From the NCBI GenBank assembly GCA_028282395.1, contig JANQHY010000076.1, forward strand, positions 1 through 25,759: a stretch of 25,759 nt of DNA, given 5' to 3'. The translations under genes were made by a program, and so were the position numbers. The notes under the pieces are model-generated. The model ran no database searches. It had not been told where the DNA came from and saw only the letters and a program-made list of their open reading frames with translations. Numbering within the stretch: position 1 is the stretch's first letter; every line of letters starts with the position of its first letter. This DNA comes from Gammaproteobacteria bacterium (lineage in GTDB: Bacteria > Pseudomonadota > Gammaproteobacteria > UBA12402). Below are positions 1-8,081 of the stretch, piece by piece.

Positions 1-640
1 TGAGGTTATGTTGTGCCAATCGCTCAAGATAAATAATTCGACGTAATACAGGCGTACCAACAAAACAGACATCATACTTTATCTCGATGTCATCAGGTGG
101 TGGACTGATACTACCCGCAAAGGGCAAATAGCTCGCTTGCGAAAGCCCATAGTGGTGCATAACCTTAACCATAGGCTGCGAAAATGAAATAACCTTATCA
201 TAATAGCTCACCTCATTCTCAAAATAGTAAAGTAATCGTTTCTCATCTATTGCTATGCGACCACTATCAATGTCCAATAAAACAAGCTGGCAACCCAATA
301 CCTGCTTCATCCAGTAAAACATCTCTTTACCGATATAGGGTCGGGAATGGTTGATAACTAATACCACATCGGGTCGCTCAGAAAGCAGCCATTTTTTTAT
401 AACACTGGCACGTGCTTTTGGGAAAATGAAATAACGCTTCTGTGCCCGATTGAGAATGTGGCGACTAATCTGGTAACGCTGTTTAGCAAACCATTTTTTC
501 GGGGCATGTTCAAAATTATGGCAACTTGCTGTGACGCCGATAGATTGTAGCGCCTTTTGATAATAAGTGCCCAAACCATCCTGGCTCCCTCTAATGGAGT
601 CGAAAATAAAAATTTTAGGAGACGTTGCCATGCGCGGCAT
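1..640 (-). CDS. CgeB-like glycosyltransferase, 3' end beyond the window
   Basis: An open frame runs from about 640 down to base 1 without a stop, so the C-terminal part lies outside the window. The visible ~210 residues begin near MPRMATSPKIFIFDSIRG. They include a Rossmann-like strand (RPDVVLVINHSRPYIG), then LVLLDIDSG, then YDKVISFSQPMVKVMHHYG, then YDVCFVGTPVLRRIIYLERL. The YDVxFVGTP...R..YLExL pattern is typical of the second domain of CgeB/DUF3880-like glycosyltransferases, which act in the cytoplasm on surface polysaccharide or glycan. Start choice is open: ATG at 640 or 631, or GTG at 676, which has a GAGCAGGA-like ribosome binding site upstream. The start at 640 is a compromise. The 83-codon frame at 397-648 overlaps this gene in another frame and is a shadow. 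Family assignment is by motif memory only, and the donor and acceptor sugars are unknown. Confidence 0.7.
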   Translation of the reverse strand, partial: MPRMATSPKIFIFDSIRGSQDGLGTYYQKALQSIGVTASCHNFEHAPKKWFAKQRYQISRHILNRAQKRYFIFPKARASVIKKWLLSERPDVVLVINHSRPYIGKEMFYWMKQVLGCQLVLLDIDSGRIAIDEKRLLYYFENEVSYYDKVISFSQPMVKVMHHYGLSQASYLPFAGSISPPPDDIEIKYDVCFVGTPVLRRIIYLERLAQHNL

Positions 641-811
641 TTTTTCATTCAACTGCTGCTGTTGGAAAGGTGGCACTAATACGATTCCTGCTCAACTTTT
701 AATAATGTGACGAGCATAACCCAAAACACCCATAACCACAACTGGAAAATTTAGCTCTTAAATAAAATCAATGAGTTGGAGGCTGGACAGAAAAATTTCA
801 TCGCGCTAGCA

Positions 812-1051
812 TTATGCTTTTCTACGGGGGTTATACTTTTTGACAATGGGGCCTATCCCTGTCTCTTCATGCAGCGCATTAGTGATTTTCTGCTTGGGCT
901 TGTGTGATATAATGACACGGCCTATTTTCTCTTCCAGGTCAGTATAGATTGTGCTATAAGGCAACCCAATGGGAACATCTTTCAGATTAAACTCTGAATG
1001 CGCCTTTTCAAATTTTTTCGCCGCACTAATGAGTTGTTTATACTGAGAACA
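812..1051 (-). pseudogene. Relic resembling the post-RuvC-III region of Cas9
   Basis: A 79-codon frame without a convincing start lies between an upstream TAG (1052-1054) and a TAA (812-814). Its translation holds QYKQLISAAKKFEKAH, then VPIGLPYSTIYTDLEEKI, then IISHKPKQKITNALHEETG, ending KKYNPRRKA. This resembles the stretch just downstream of RuvC-III in type II Cas9 proteins: a short helix, a P-x-P/W-type segment, then a pattern like VS(R/H)xPxxKxxGxLHEET. The HNH and RuvC motifs are absent, and the flanks (641-811 and 1055-1214) show no open frame or other feature that I can support. It is probably all that remains of a cas9 gene. The match is from motif memory, so an unrelated orphan fragment is possible. 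Confidence 0.5.
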
Positions 1052-1214
1052 CTAGTTTAACAGATCAAAATGCTATACAATTTGTTACATTATTTCCCGA
1101 ATCATTGGCCTGAGGTTCCTTTGCCTGAATCTTAAATATCGCAGGTTGTAGTCCGGGAAACAGGAAATCTGCTCGATAAGGGTGGAGAGTCGTCACAGAA
1201 AATCGGATAAATGG

Positions 1215-1757
1215 ATGGTAGCAATGATGAGAATTTTACAACTAATCTTCATGGTATTTGCTCTTGTTATAAGTGGCTGTGCTGTTACCACGCCGCCACC
1301 AACTACAGCTAAGTCGGTGAACTTGTCAAGTTACATGGGAAAATGGTATGAAATCGCCTCCTTTCCCAATAGATTTCAGCGCGGTTGTCGCTGCACTATG
1401 GCACAGTATACCTTGCGTAATGATGGCACCGTAGCGATATCCAATACCTGTCTCAAAGGTAATAATCAATCACTTGCGCAAGGAAAGGCCTGGGTGGCAG
1501 AACGTGGAGATAATAGCAAGTTAAAAGTCCAATTTTTCTGGCCATTTAGAGCAAACTACTGGATTTTAGCGGTTTCACCCAATTATCAATATGCACTGGT
1601 TGGCACACCTAACAGAAAATATTTATGGTTATTAGCGCGCCATCCGTCTATGGCACAAGGTGATTATCAGCAATGGATCATGATTGCTAAACAGAAAGGA
1701 TATGATGTGACAAAACTGCAACGCACTATGCAGAACTGCTCTTTTACGCATTCATGA
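1215..1757 (+). CDS. blc: Bacterial lipocalin, outer-membrane lipoprotein (Blc-like)
   Basis: This encodes a small lipid-binding beta-barrel lipoprotein, about 180 residues, matching the usual Blc length of ~177. The N-terminus has a lipoprotein signal peptide (MMRILQLIFMVFALVISGC) with lipobox ISGC. The lipocalin first motif follows about 20 residues later as GKWYEIASFPNRFQRGC, containing the invariant G-x-W. The motif YALVGTPNRKYLWLLARHP matches the second lipocalin signature (the T-x-x-x-x-x-W/L-L-x-R type). A longer frame opens with GTG at 1182 but only adds a charged stretch before the signal peptide; ATG at 1215 or the paired ATGs at 1224 and 1227 fit a signal peptide better. Known Blc proteins bind fatty acids and lysophospholipids at the outer membrane. 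The gene appears to stand alone. Confidence 0.85.
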   Translation: MVAMMRILQLIFMVFALVISGCAVTTPPPTTAKSVNLSSYMGKWYEIASFPNRFQRGCRCTMAQYTLRNDGTVAISNTCLKGNNQSLAQGKAWVAERGDNSKLKVQFFWPFRANYWILAVSPNYQYALVGTPNRKYLWLLARHPSMAQGDYQQWIMIAKQKGYDVTKLQRTMQNCSFTHS

Positions 1758-1815
1758 TGCCAAGGTCATCAGATGCCAATCGCTTAGAGAGTTTTGGTTG
1801 CTGCCAATTGCCCTG

Positions 1816-3006
1816 TCACTGCTTGAAACGACAGTATTGATTATTGGCGATTGCAATCACTAGCGCGATAACAGCTAAAATAGAGCCTACCCAGATTGGA
1901 GAGATATAGCCTAATCCCGCATTAATTGTGACACCGCCTAAATAAACACTAAAAGATATACCCAAATTAAATGCTGAAATGTTTGCTGTTGATGCGAGTG
2001 TTGGCGCTTTTTCTGCTTTTGTTATTATATTTCTCACTAAAGAGGGAACCAGTGAAAACCCAACTGCACCCAATAGGAATAATGTGATAACCGCGGGAAT
2101 TTTATAATGCGCTGAGAAAGTAAAGATAGCCAAGACTGCCGCCAGTCCTGCCAATGAAGTATAAAGGGCAGGATTCAGAGCACGATCAGAGGCTTTTCCG
2201 CCTAGAAAATTACCTATGACTAGGCCTACACCGTAAATAGCGATTAGCCAGCTAAGACTAGTAGGTGGGAATCCGGTAACATCCTTCATAATTGGTGCGA
2301 TATATGTAAAGCAAGTGATTAACCCACTAAACCCAAGAGCGGTTGTTGCCAATGCTCCCCATATTTCTAACTTCTTAAATACTGATAACTCTTGCCATAG
2401 ATTCGTGTCAGGGATGTCTAATTTTTTTGGTAAAAAGAGTAAAATTCCTACTAATCCAGTTGTGCCCAATATTGCAATAATCCAAAAGGCTGAACGCCAA
2501 CCTAAACTTTGTCCAAGCAGTGTTCCAAATGGCACTCCAAAAACATTCGAAATGGTCAATCCTGCGAACATTGCAGCAATTGCACTCGCCTTCTTATTAG
2601 GCGGTACCATACTACTAACAACTATCGATCCGATACCAAAGAAAGAGCCATGGCAAAGTGATGTAAGAATTCGAGAAAATATCAAAGTATTAAAATTTGT
2701 TGAAAGTGCAGATATAGTACTTCCTAAAATAAATAAAATAAGCAAACCAGACAATACATGTTTGCGTGATAGGGTAATCGTTCCCGCAGTGATTAGTGGC
2801 CCACTAATCCCAACACCTACAGCATAAAAAGAGACGGTATGTGCAGCAGTTGGAATAGACGTTTGAAAAGCAGCAGCAATATTCGGCAACAGCCCTGCCG
2901 GGAGAAACTCCGTTGTTCCAATCGCAAATGAGCAGACCGTCATCGAAAAAAGTGCGAGGACTGTTTTCCAGTTATAAGCGATCCGACTAGTAGGAAAATT
3001 TTTCAA
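1816..3006 (-). CDS. MFS exporter, DHA1 family (AraJ/YdhP-like)
   Basis: A 396-residue protein with about twelve hydrophobic segments, the normal size for DHA1 major facilitator transporters. The N-terminus carries IGTTEFLPAGLLPNIA, characteristic of the AraJ/YdhP/NepI branch, in which TEF(L/I)xxGLLPxIA forms the start of TM1-loop. Loop 2-3 carries SRKHVL rather than the canonical DRxGRR. Motif C-like glycine and proline residues occur in TM5 (ISNVFGVPFGTLLGQSLGWRSAFW). It is an inner-membrane proton-driven exporter; the substrate (sugar, nucleoside or drug) cannot be read from sequence. The start is TTG at 3006, supported by a strong ribosome binding site; the next ATG lies inside TM1. It converges with the lipocalin gene, leaving 58 bp between them. 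Confidence 0.85.
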   Translation of the reverse strand: MKNFPTSRIAYNWKTVLALFSMTVCSFAIGTTEFLPAGLLPNIAAAFQTSIPTAAHTVSFYAVGVGISGPLITAGTITLSRKHVLSGLLILFILGSTISALSTNFNTLIFSRILTSLCHGSFFGIGSIVVSSMVPPNKKASAIAAMFAGLTISNVFGVPFGTLLGQSLGWRSAFWIIAILGTTGLVGILLFLPKKLDIPDTNLWQELSVFKKLEIWGALATTALGFSGLITCFTYIAPIMKDVTGFPPTSLSWLIAIYGVGLVIGNFLGGKASDRALNPALYTSLAGLAAVLAIFTFSAHYKIPAVITLFLLGAVGFSLVPSLVRNIITKAEKAPTLASTANISAFNLGISFSVYLGGVTINAGLGYISPIWVGSILAVIALVIAIANNQYCRFKQ

Positions 3007-3014
3007 AGAAATAA

Positions 3015-3021
3015 CCCTCCC
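3015..3021 (-). promoter_or_regulatory. Strong ribosome binding site that decides a TTG start
   Basis: Read on the minus strand, GGGAGGG lies 8 nt before the TTG at 3006-3004. No ATG or GTG lies in a comparable position and the next in-frame ATG is inside the first membrane helix. This site is why the TTG was chosen as the start of the MFS exporter. Confidence 0.65.
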
Positions 3022-3227
3022 ATATCTATACGATTGAATAATATATTTTAAATAAGAGTATCTTCATTTGTTAGGCACTTTATAGGATCCTTGCATGAAA
3101 GTCTAGTTGTTGCCACGTTGGTAGCCAAAGCTAGTAACTTTCTGAATTATAATAAGTTCACTGATATTGATAGTTACCGCGGGGTTTTGCCAAAATAGTC
3201 TCCAGAAGATCTCAGGTATAGTTAGTA

Positions 3228-3262
3228 TGATAGGATGCCAGACCATTTTTGGCGTCCTATCA
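3228..3262. repeat. 13-bp inverted repeat, hairpin in a 354-bp gene-free stretch
   Basis: The arms TGATAGGATGCCA (3228-3240) and TGGCGTCCTATCA (3250-3262) pair over 13 positions, with one T-G wobble in RNA, around a 9-nt loop. No T-run follows on either strand, so it is not a typical intrinsic terminator. The whole stretch 3007-3360 otherwise contains only the leader of the MFS gene at its left end and no open frame worth calling. It could be a REP-like or MITE remnant or an RNA stem. I saw no second copy in the window. Confidence 0.5.
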
Positions 3263-3360
3263 CAAGTCTATTGGTAGCTGTTGTCTAGAAACCGCCGTTT
3301 ATAGGCATTTTCATGATGCACCCTCACGCTAAAGACTAAACTGCTTCTCTAATAAGAGGG

Positions 3361-3906
3361 TTATTCCCAGAAGAACTTTCCTGTAAAATCGTTAAGAGGA
3401 AAGAACAGGTTATGTAGCGACTCCTGTAATACAGCGGTGGCTGGCAGCTCACTTGTTCCTTGATCATCAGTAAAAAGAACGCCGGTCTGAAGGTGAATCA
3501 GACATTTACTTTCATCCTGATTGCAGGAGACTGTTTGCTTCATTGGTGCAGCCTTGAGGTCTGCTGGGATATAAACGTGTAGTTGAGGTGGGTTATTTTT
3601 AATATCTATAATGCTCCATTTTACTAAATTAGCGTCGAAAACAGCTTTCCAGCTACCTGTCACAATTAGTTCAAATGCTATTTCGTCGCTAGGGGCGGCA
3701 AAATGGGATTTCGAAGAGATTAATGATGTGCTTAAGTCATTATAAGTGAAAGGTAAAGAGCAGGTATAGGTGTAATCTATTTCCGATGGTGTCTTGTTGA
3801 CTTCCTGATAACCACAGGATCCTTGTAAACGTAAATTATCAATATTGCCAGCGTAGCCGATAATAGGCAGAAGACATAGGGCTAATGGAAAAAACCACTT
3901 ATACAT
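3361..3906 (-). CDS. Secreted protein of unknown family
   Basis: A 181-residue protein that I do not recognise. Residues 1-19 (MYKWFFPLALCLLPIIGYA) form a clear Sec signal peptide with a YA-G cleavage site, so the mature form is periplasmic or exported. The mature part is about 160 residues, mostly beta-type in composition, with four cysteines (in GSCGYQE, YTCSLPF, and the pair SCNQDESKC) that could form two disulfides. An AGGAGAG ribosome binding site lies 5-6 nt before the ATG, supporting the start. It is divergent from the icmD-like gene with ~200 bp between them. In a Dot/Icm organism a small secreted protein is unremarkable; no function is inferred. Confidence 0.7.
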   Translation of the reverse strand: MYKWFFPLALCLLPIIGYAGNIDNLRLQGSCGYQEVNKTPSEIDYTYTCSLPFTYNDLSTSLISSKSHFAAPSDEIAFELIVTGSWKAVFDANLVKWSIIDIKNNPPQLHVYIPADLKAAPMKQTVSCNQDESKCLIHLQTGVLFTDDQGTSELPATAVLQESLHNLFFPLNDFTGKFFWE

Positions 3907-4063
3907 AGAACTCTCCTCATCATAAAAAACTTTTCCCTATGCTACCTTAACTAGACAGTCTCGCAATAAGCTAGTTCGTAAAACGTTGTAATACATATTT
4001 ATAACTTTATTCTTTAATGAAGCGTGATTGAAAACTTGAATAAAATGTTTAAAGAGTTTAAAT

Positions 4064-4086
4064 AGTAAACTATAATAACGTTTACT
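4064..4086 (+). promoter_or_regulatory. Candidate icmD promoter with palindromic operator
   Basis: A consensus -10 box TATAAT (4071-4076) lies between the arms of a perfect 7-bp inverted repeat, AGTAAAC (4064-4070) and GTTTACT (4080-4086). The arrangement suggests a repressor site straddling the promoter of the icmD-like gene, whose ATG is at 4118. A good -35 box is not evident; GTTTAAA appears twice upstream (4047-4053 and 4056-4062). Prediction from pattern only. Confidence 0.4.
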
Positions 4087-4117
4087 GTAAGTTATCTTCA
4101 ATAATAATGTGAATAAT

Positions 4118-4534
4118 ATGAAACTCTATACTAAATTGAAATACTTTATTACTATTTTATTAGCCACTTATAGCTGCCTATATGTTAACCTGGTTTTTGC
4201 TATTTCCCGCCCTAACAAAGGCGGTGGCGGGGTGAGCACGATGGGAACGCTGGCGGGCAATATACAAGGATCTTTTTCTGCCATTGCATTACTGATTACG
4301 AGTGGTGCGTATATCGCTGGTTTTGGTTTTGCTGTTGCATCGATCTTAAAGTTTAAAGCCCATAAGGACAATCCGACTCAAATACCTGTCGGAACGCCAG
4401 TTGCACTATTATTTATTGCAGTTGCCTTAATTTTCATGCCCTCTTTATTTAATATTGGTGGGCACACAGTATTCGGTAGTGGAATGACTGCTGGTGGTGT
4501 AACAGGGGTGACAGATATTGCATCGACTTCTTAA
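4118..4534 (+). CDS. icmD: IcmD/DotP-like Dot/Icm type IVB secretion protein
   Basis: A 138-residue inner-membrane protein. It has an N-terminal signal/anchor (MKLYTKLKYFITILLATYS ending near LVFA), then a glycine-rich stretch (NKGGGGVSTMGTLAGNI), a first membrane helix (AIALLITSGAYIAGFGFAV), and the loop KFKAHKDNPTQIPVGTP. A second helix (VALLFIAVALIFMPSLF) and a short glycine-rich C-tail follow. The loop and the two-helix layout are diagnostic of the IcmC/IcmD/DotV group of the Dot/Icm secretion system, closest to IcmD (DotP) by memory. In Legionella icmD lies inside an icm cluster next to icmC and icmJ; here no other dot/icm gene is visible, so it is either a relocated gene or an extra paralogue. 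A GTG at 4109 in the same frame is possible, but ATG at 4118 gives a better signal sequence. The ribosome binding site is weak. Confidence 0.8.
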   Translation: MKLYTKLKYFITILLATYSCLYVNLVFAISRPNKGGGGVSTMGTLAGNIQGSFSAIALLITSGAYIAGFGFAVASILKFKAHKDNPTQIPVGTPVALLFIAVALIFMPSLFNIGGHTVFGSGMTAGGVTGVTDIASTS

Positions 4535-4576
4535 GCAAGTTTCTTTTGTTACACAAAAAAAAGAGGCAGCGAGGAG

Positions 4577-6328
4577 TTATGCTTTTTTAAGTGCCAGACT
4601 CTGTTTAACCACATTAGCCGACTCCTCCGGGCTAATGAACATTTTATCGGAATGTTGTAAAAACTGTAAATAGCTTCGATAGCCAATTAATGTCAATAGA
4701 TTATTTATTTGCGCGATGCTCATAGAAAGTAGTGGCGATGGTTGTTTACTAGCGGGCAGCGTGGGCGGTTTCCGTTTAGGGAAATGTTTTTCATAAGTAT
4801 ATGCTAGTGATAGTAAATTCTTATCGCCGTACATTTTGCCAATAAGCTCTAGCCCCACAGGCATATTGTTAGAAGTGTAGCCCCCAATTAGCGTCATGGC
4901 AGGGAGCCCAGAGTTAGAGGAGACAGCAGCTCGCCAGGTATTAACACGTGCTACATCGTAACTTGGCCCACCTTCCGCATTAAGTGGCATAATCAGAGCA
5001 GTCAGGTGATGAGCACGCATGACCTGTTCAACATACTTGCGGTTTTGCTTGAACATGGCTAATACCTGTTTATAGATTTTGCCATTTTTGGGTGCGGTGT
5101 CTTTGATATGTTTTAAACAGTCGTTAATACTGCCGAATACTGCTGCTCGTCCCGATGTGCAGATATCTCGATAACTCTGCCTTGTCGAAGGAAAAGATAG
5201 TAAATAGTGATTCACATCTTGAATTTCACCTGCCATATTATTTTGCCGGTCACTAACAAATTTGGGTAACGTGACGGGAATTAACGTTGCCCCCAGCGTT
5301 TTTAATCGATGAAAAGTTTGATTGAAAATGGCCATTGCGGCAACATTTTTTTTATCAAAGGTTTTTTTGCCACCAACGCTCGTAATGATGCCAATACGCT
5401 TTCCTGATAAATTATTAGTCGTTAAATCGACGTTGTCAGAACGGATGTAGTCAGGAACCAGCAACGTTTTAGGATCTTTGGGGTCAGCAGTATGGCTGAT
5501 GACAGATAAGGTGATTGCTAGATCGGGTATATTTCTTGCCATGACACCTGCTACACCATCTAAATTTCCTCTTGGGAATATGCCTGTTTGACTAATCAAT
5601 CCGGTACTCGGACGAATACCATCAATACCATTAAAAGCGGCTGGAATACGTACTGATCCACTATTATCTGTTCCAATTCCGATCATAGCAAAATTAGCAC
5701 TAACAGCGGCTGCAGGACCGGCGCTTGATCCGCCAGGGGTTTGATTCGGATCATAGGCATTGCCAACACGACCGCTTCTACTGCTCATCCCAGACATGCC
5801 GGAAGCGAATTCGTCCATTGCGCCTTTGCCAATTATAATACCGCCGGCAGCGCGAATTTTTTGCACTAAAAATGCATCGGTATTGGGTTGAGAGCCTAAC
5901 AAACTAAGAGAGCCTGATGTAGAGGGGGTATCGATGGTATCGATATTATCTTTTACAATGACTGGAATACAGTGTAATGGTCCGGTGAAATGACCCGTGC
6001 GGTCATAGTAATGGTCCAATTGTCTAGCCGCAGAGAAAATATTAGGATTGATAGCAACGAAGGCATTAATTGGAGCGCCGCGCGATAAATTTAAATCATA
6101 GTTTTTTATACGTATTAAATAATCATTTATTAGTTGCACACAGGTTAACTGATGGGTTTGCATTGCACGATGTAGCGACTGAATCGTGGTATTATCGGTT
6201 AATTTAAATGGAGTAGTTTGGGCTGTCGCGACGGTGCACCAGATCGGACCTACAAGCAGAGTTACTATTATTATGTTAACAAGCTTTTTGGTAAAAGCGT
6301 TGGCATATATTGTAATTATATTGTTCAT
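4577..6328 (-). CDS. Secreted amidase-signature enzyme
   Basis: A 583-residue amidase-signature hydrolase with an N-terminal hydrophobic signal (residues ~15-36, LVNIIIVTLLVGPIWCTVA), so it probably acts in the periplasm or outside the cell. The catalytic Ser-cisSer-Lys set can be read: Lys126 in VIVKDNIDT, the cis-serine in PGGSSAGPA (Ser201/202), and the nucleophile Ser225 in GTDNSGSVRIPA. The family normally reads GTDxGGS, so the Asn-Ser here is a small variation. The family hydrolyses amide bonds (GatA, fatty-acid and peptide amidases), but the substrate is unknown. It is ~80 residues longer than soluble GatA-type amidases, the extra length lying in the signal region and a C-terminal tail. 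No good ribosome binding site precedes the ATG. It is divergent from the Rhs operon with 241 bp between them. Confidence 0.85.
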   Translation of the reverse strand: MNNIITIYANAFTKKLVNIIIVTLLVGPIWCTVATAQTTPFKLTDNTTIQSLHRAMQTHQLTCVQLINDYLIRIKNYDLNLSRGAPINAFVAINPNIFSAARQLDHYYDRTGHFTGPLHCIPVIVKDNIDTIDTPSTSGSLSLLGSQPNTDAFLVQKIRAAGGIIIGKGAMDEFASGMSGMSSRSGRVGNAYDPNQTPGGSSAGPAAAVSANFAMIGIGTDNSGSVRIPAAFNGIDGIRPSTGLISQTGIFPRGNLDGVAGVMARNIPDLAITLSVISHTADPKDPKTLLVPDYIRSDNVDLTTNNLSGKRIGIITSVGGKKTFDKKNVAAMAIFNQTFHRLKTLGATLIPVTLPKFVSDRQNNMAGEIQDVNHYLLSFPSTRQSYRDICTSGRAAVFGSINDCLKHIKDTAPKNGKIYKQVLAMFKQNRKYVEQVMRAHHLTALIMPLNAEGGPSYDVARVNTWRAAVSSNSGLPAMTLIGGYTSNNMPVGLELIGKMYGDKNLLSLAYTYEKHFPKRKPPTLPASKQPSPLLSMSIAQINNLLTLIGYRSYLQFLQHSDKMFISPEESANVVKQSLALKKA

Positions 6329-6569
6329 AGCGGCATGCTATCATTTTTTTCGCGAAGTTTGAATAATTTTTCTTTATTGCGTTCTTTTAAAAGCATTCAC
6401 AGTAATACTAAATATCCTACAAATCTTTTGTCTTAAGTAACCTTTTTTTTCATTCAGTGGCCATACATAATCTCATCTTTATAAATTTGGCAGCAGACAA
6501 CTATTGGCAACTTAGGTGTGTGGCGCAATATGAATTTGATTTGAATAATAGATGATAGGGTAGAGATGA

Positions 6570-8072
6570 ATGAAAAGCAGAACAATAAGGAAAATATTGT
6601 TATTAGCATCGCTAGTATTAATTGTAGTGCAACCAGTATTTGCCGTCAGTAGTTCAGCATATGTATTCAAAACCAATTTCGGTCTTGCTGACCCAAGACA
6701 GAAGGTAAGCTTTACTACACAACATGATCTTGAAGAGTACTTGCATAGTTTTGGCTACTTGAGTGAACATATGGTTATGAAGAGCAGTAGTAATTTGCTT
6801 AGTAATAGCCAGTATATTACATATTATGTGCCCTATGATAATTCCGTCTATTTTAAAGGGACGTTTAATAGCAAAAATGTTTTATATGGTGATTACAATG
6901 GCGCTAACCATTTGCACGATGAAGGACTTTTTGCAACGCCTGAACTTTATATTGAATATGCCTTTCAAAATGATTTTCCCAATGCTGTTATTACCGACAT
7001 CTCTCCTAAAGAGGATTGGCAATATAATCATAATCAAATGCTTGCAGGTGATGATGATCAAAATCCTGATCCGGATAGCAAATATAATTATGTCTATTCG
7101 AGGGATTATGCAGTTACCTATGATGATCTAGAGTCAAAAAATAATTATATTGATTACACGGTAGATAAGTATGCTGAAATGGATTGCATTCCTCCCGAAC
7201 CTGATAACTTTGGCCCCTATGAAAAATACCTTCCCCATCCGTATGGGTTTTATGTGCCAGCAGATCACACTCAGGATGGCTCATGCACGAATAGTTACTT
7301 AGTATCGATTGTAGCTAATGTCTCTGTTAGACAGACAGCGGGTGATGGTGATGATAACCAGAGCTGTAAGATGTCAGCGGATCCAGTCGATGTGACCACA
7401 GGTAGAGTCTATGAGGCCGTTACCGATTTTGTCATTCACTCACCCAATCCAATTACCTTCAAACGCTATTACGCCCGCCGTGGCCAATCATGGCTTTTTA
7501 GTTATAGCAGGCATCTAATTCCTGATGGCAAAGGTAATATTACCTTAGTTCAGGACGATGGAGATCAATATCTCTTTACTAAAAAGTCTGATGGGTCATT
7601 TTCGCCGCCAGGAGGCTCTTTTGGTGAATTGAGCTATCACAGCAATGGCGCATTTTATACCTATAACAGAGTTGATGGCAAAGTAGAAACCTATGGGAGT
7701 AATGGACTATTGACTAAAATTACTGACCCAGCCGGATTTGCTACCACTATTTCACATGCTGTGAGCTCAGGGTTGACGATTATTTCCGATGGCTTTGGTC
7801 ATGAGATAAAGATGCAAGCCTCTGCCGATGGCAAATCGCTCGATATCATTTTGCCTAACAACCATAAAATTTCCTATCAATTTACCAATGCATTGCAACA
7901 CGCCATTACTTCGGTGACTTACCCGAATGGATCAACAGTCAGTTATGTCTATCAGGAAAAAAATGGTGCGTTGCCACTGCTCACAAAAATAGAGGATGGC
8001 AATCAGGCCAATGCGGCTGCATGGTCATATAGTAGTGATGACAATGCTATTTCAAATATCATATATAGATAG
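6570..8072 (+). CDS. Rhs protein, N-terminal half with DUF6531-like domain
   Basis: A 500-residue exported protein that forms the front of a split Rhs system. Residues 1-26 (MKSRTIRKILLLASLVLIVV...) are a Sec signal peptide. Residues ~27-260 are unrecognised, with an Asp/Tyr-rich patch around 160-205 (GDDDQNPDPDSKYNY). From residue 271, DPVDVTTGRVYEAVTDFVI followed by NPITFKRYYARRGQ matches the DUF6531 region that opens Rhs shells. The remainder is early YD-type repeat (VTYPNGSTVSYVYQ) and stops at AISNIIYR*. In ordinary Rhs proteins the chain would run straight on into a Y-x-FNY segment, and that is exactly what the next gene starts with. A TAGGG/AGAG ribosome binding site precedes the ATG. 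The next gene begins 9 bp after this stop, so the two are almost certainly co-transcribed and probably assemble together. Confidence 0.8.
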   Translation: MKSRTIRKILLLASLVLIVVQPVFAVSSSAYVFKTNFGLADPRQKVSFTTQHDLEEYLHSFGYLSEHMVMKSSSNLLSNSQYITYYVPYDNSVYFKGTFNSKNVLYGDYNGANHLHDEGLFATPELYIEYAFQNDFPNAVITDISPKEDWQYNHNQMLAGDDDQNPDPDSKYNYVYSRDYAVTYDDLESKNNYIDYTVDKYAEMDCIPPEPDNFGPYEKYLPHPYGFYVPADHTQDGSCTNSYLVSIVANVSVRQTAGDGDDNQSCKMSADPVDVTTGRVYEAVTDFVIHSPNPITFKRYYARRGQSWLFSYSRHLIPDGKGNITLVQDDGDQYLFTKKSDGSFSPPGGSFGELSYHSNGAFYTYNRVDGKVETYGSNGLLTKITDPAGFATTISHAVSSGLTIISDGFGHEIKMQASADGKSLDIILPNNHKISYQFTNALQHAITSVTYPNGSTVSYVYQEKNGALPLLTKIEDGNQANAAAWSYSSDDNAISNIIYR

Positions 8073-8081
8073 GAAATTACG

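Noticed and set aside
397..648. 83-codon minus-strand ORF at the left edge
   Set aside because: It overlaps, in another frame, a longer open frame running off the edge whose translation has glycosyltransferase features.
690..1180. CRISPR array next to the cas9-like relic
   Set aside because: No regularly spaced repeats were found on either strand here or elsewhere in the window.
1182..1214. Upstream GTG start for the lipocalin
   Set aside because: It would place a charged 11-residue extension before a complete lipoprotein signal peptide that can start at 1215-1227.
2315..2827. 170-codon plus-strand ORF
   Set aside because: It lies antisense and entirely within the MFS exporter gene, which has clear family motifs; its composition is that of a shadow frame.
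4047..4062. GTTTAAA-GA-GTTTAAA as a PmrA-type regulatory box before icmD
   Set aside because: The 9-bp period and sequence do not fit the PmrA half-sites known from Legionella.
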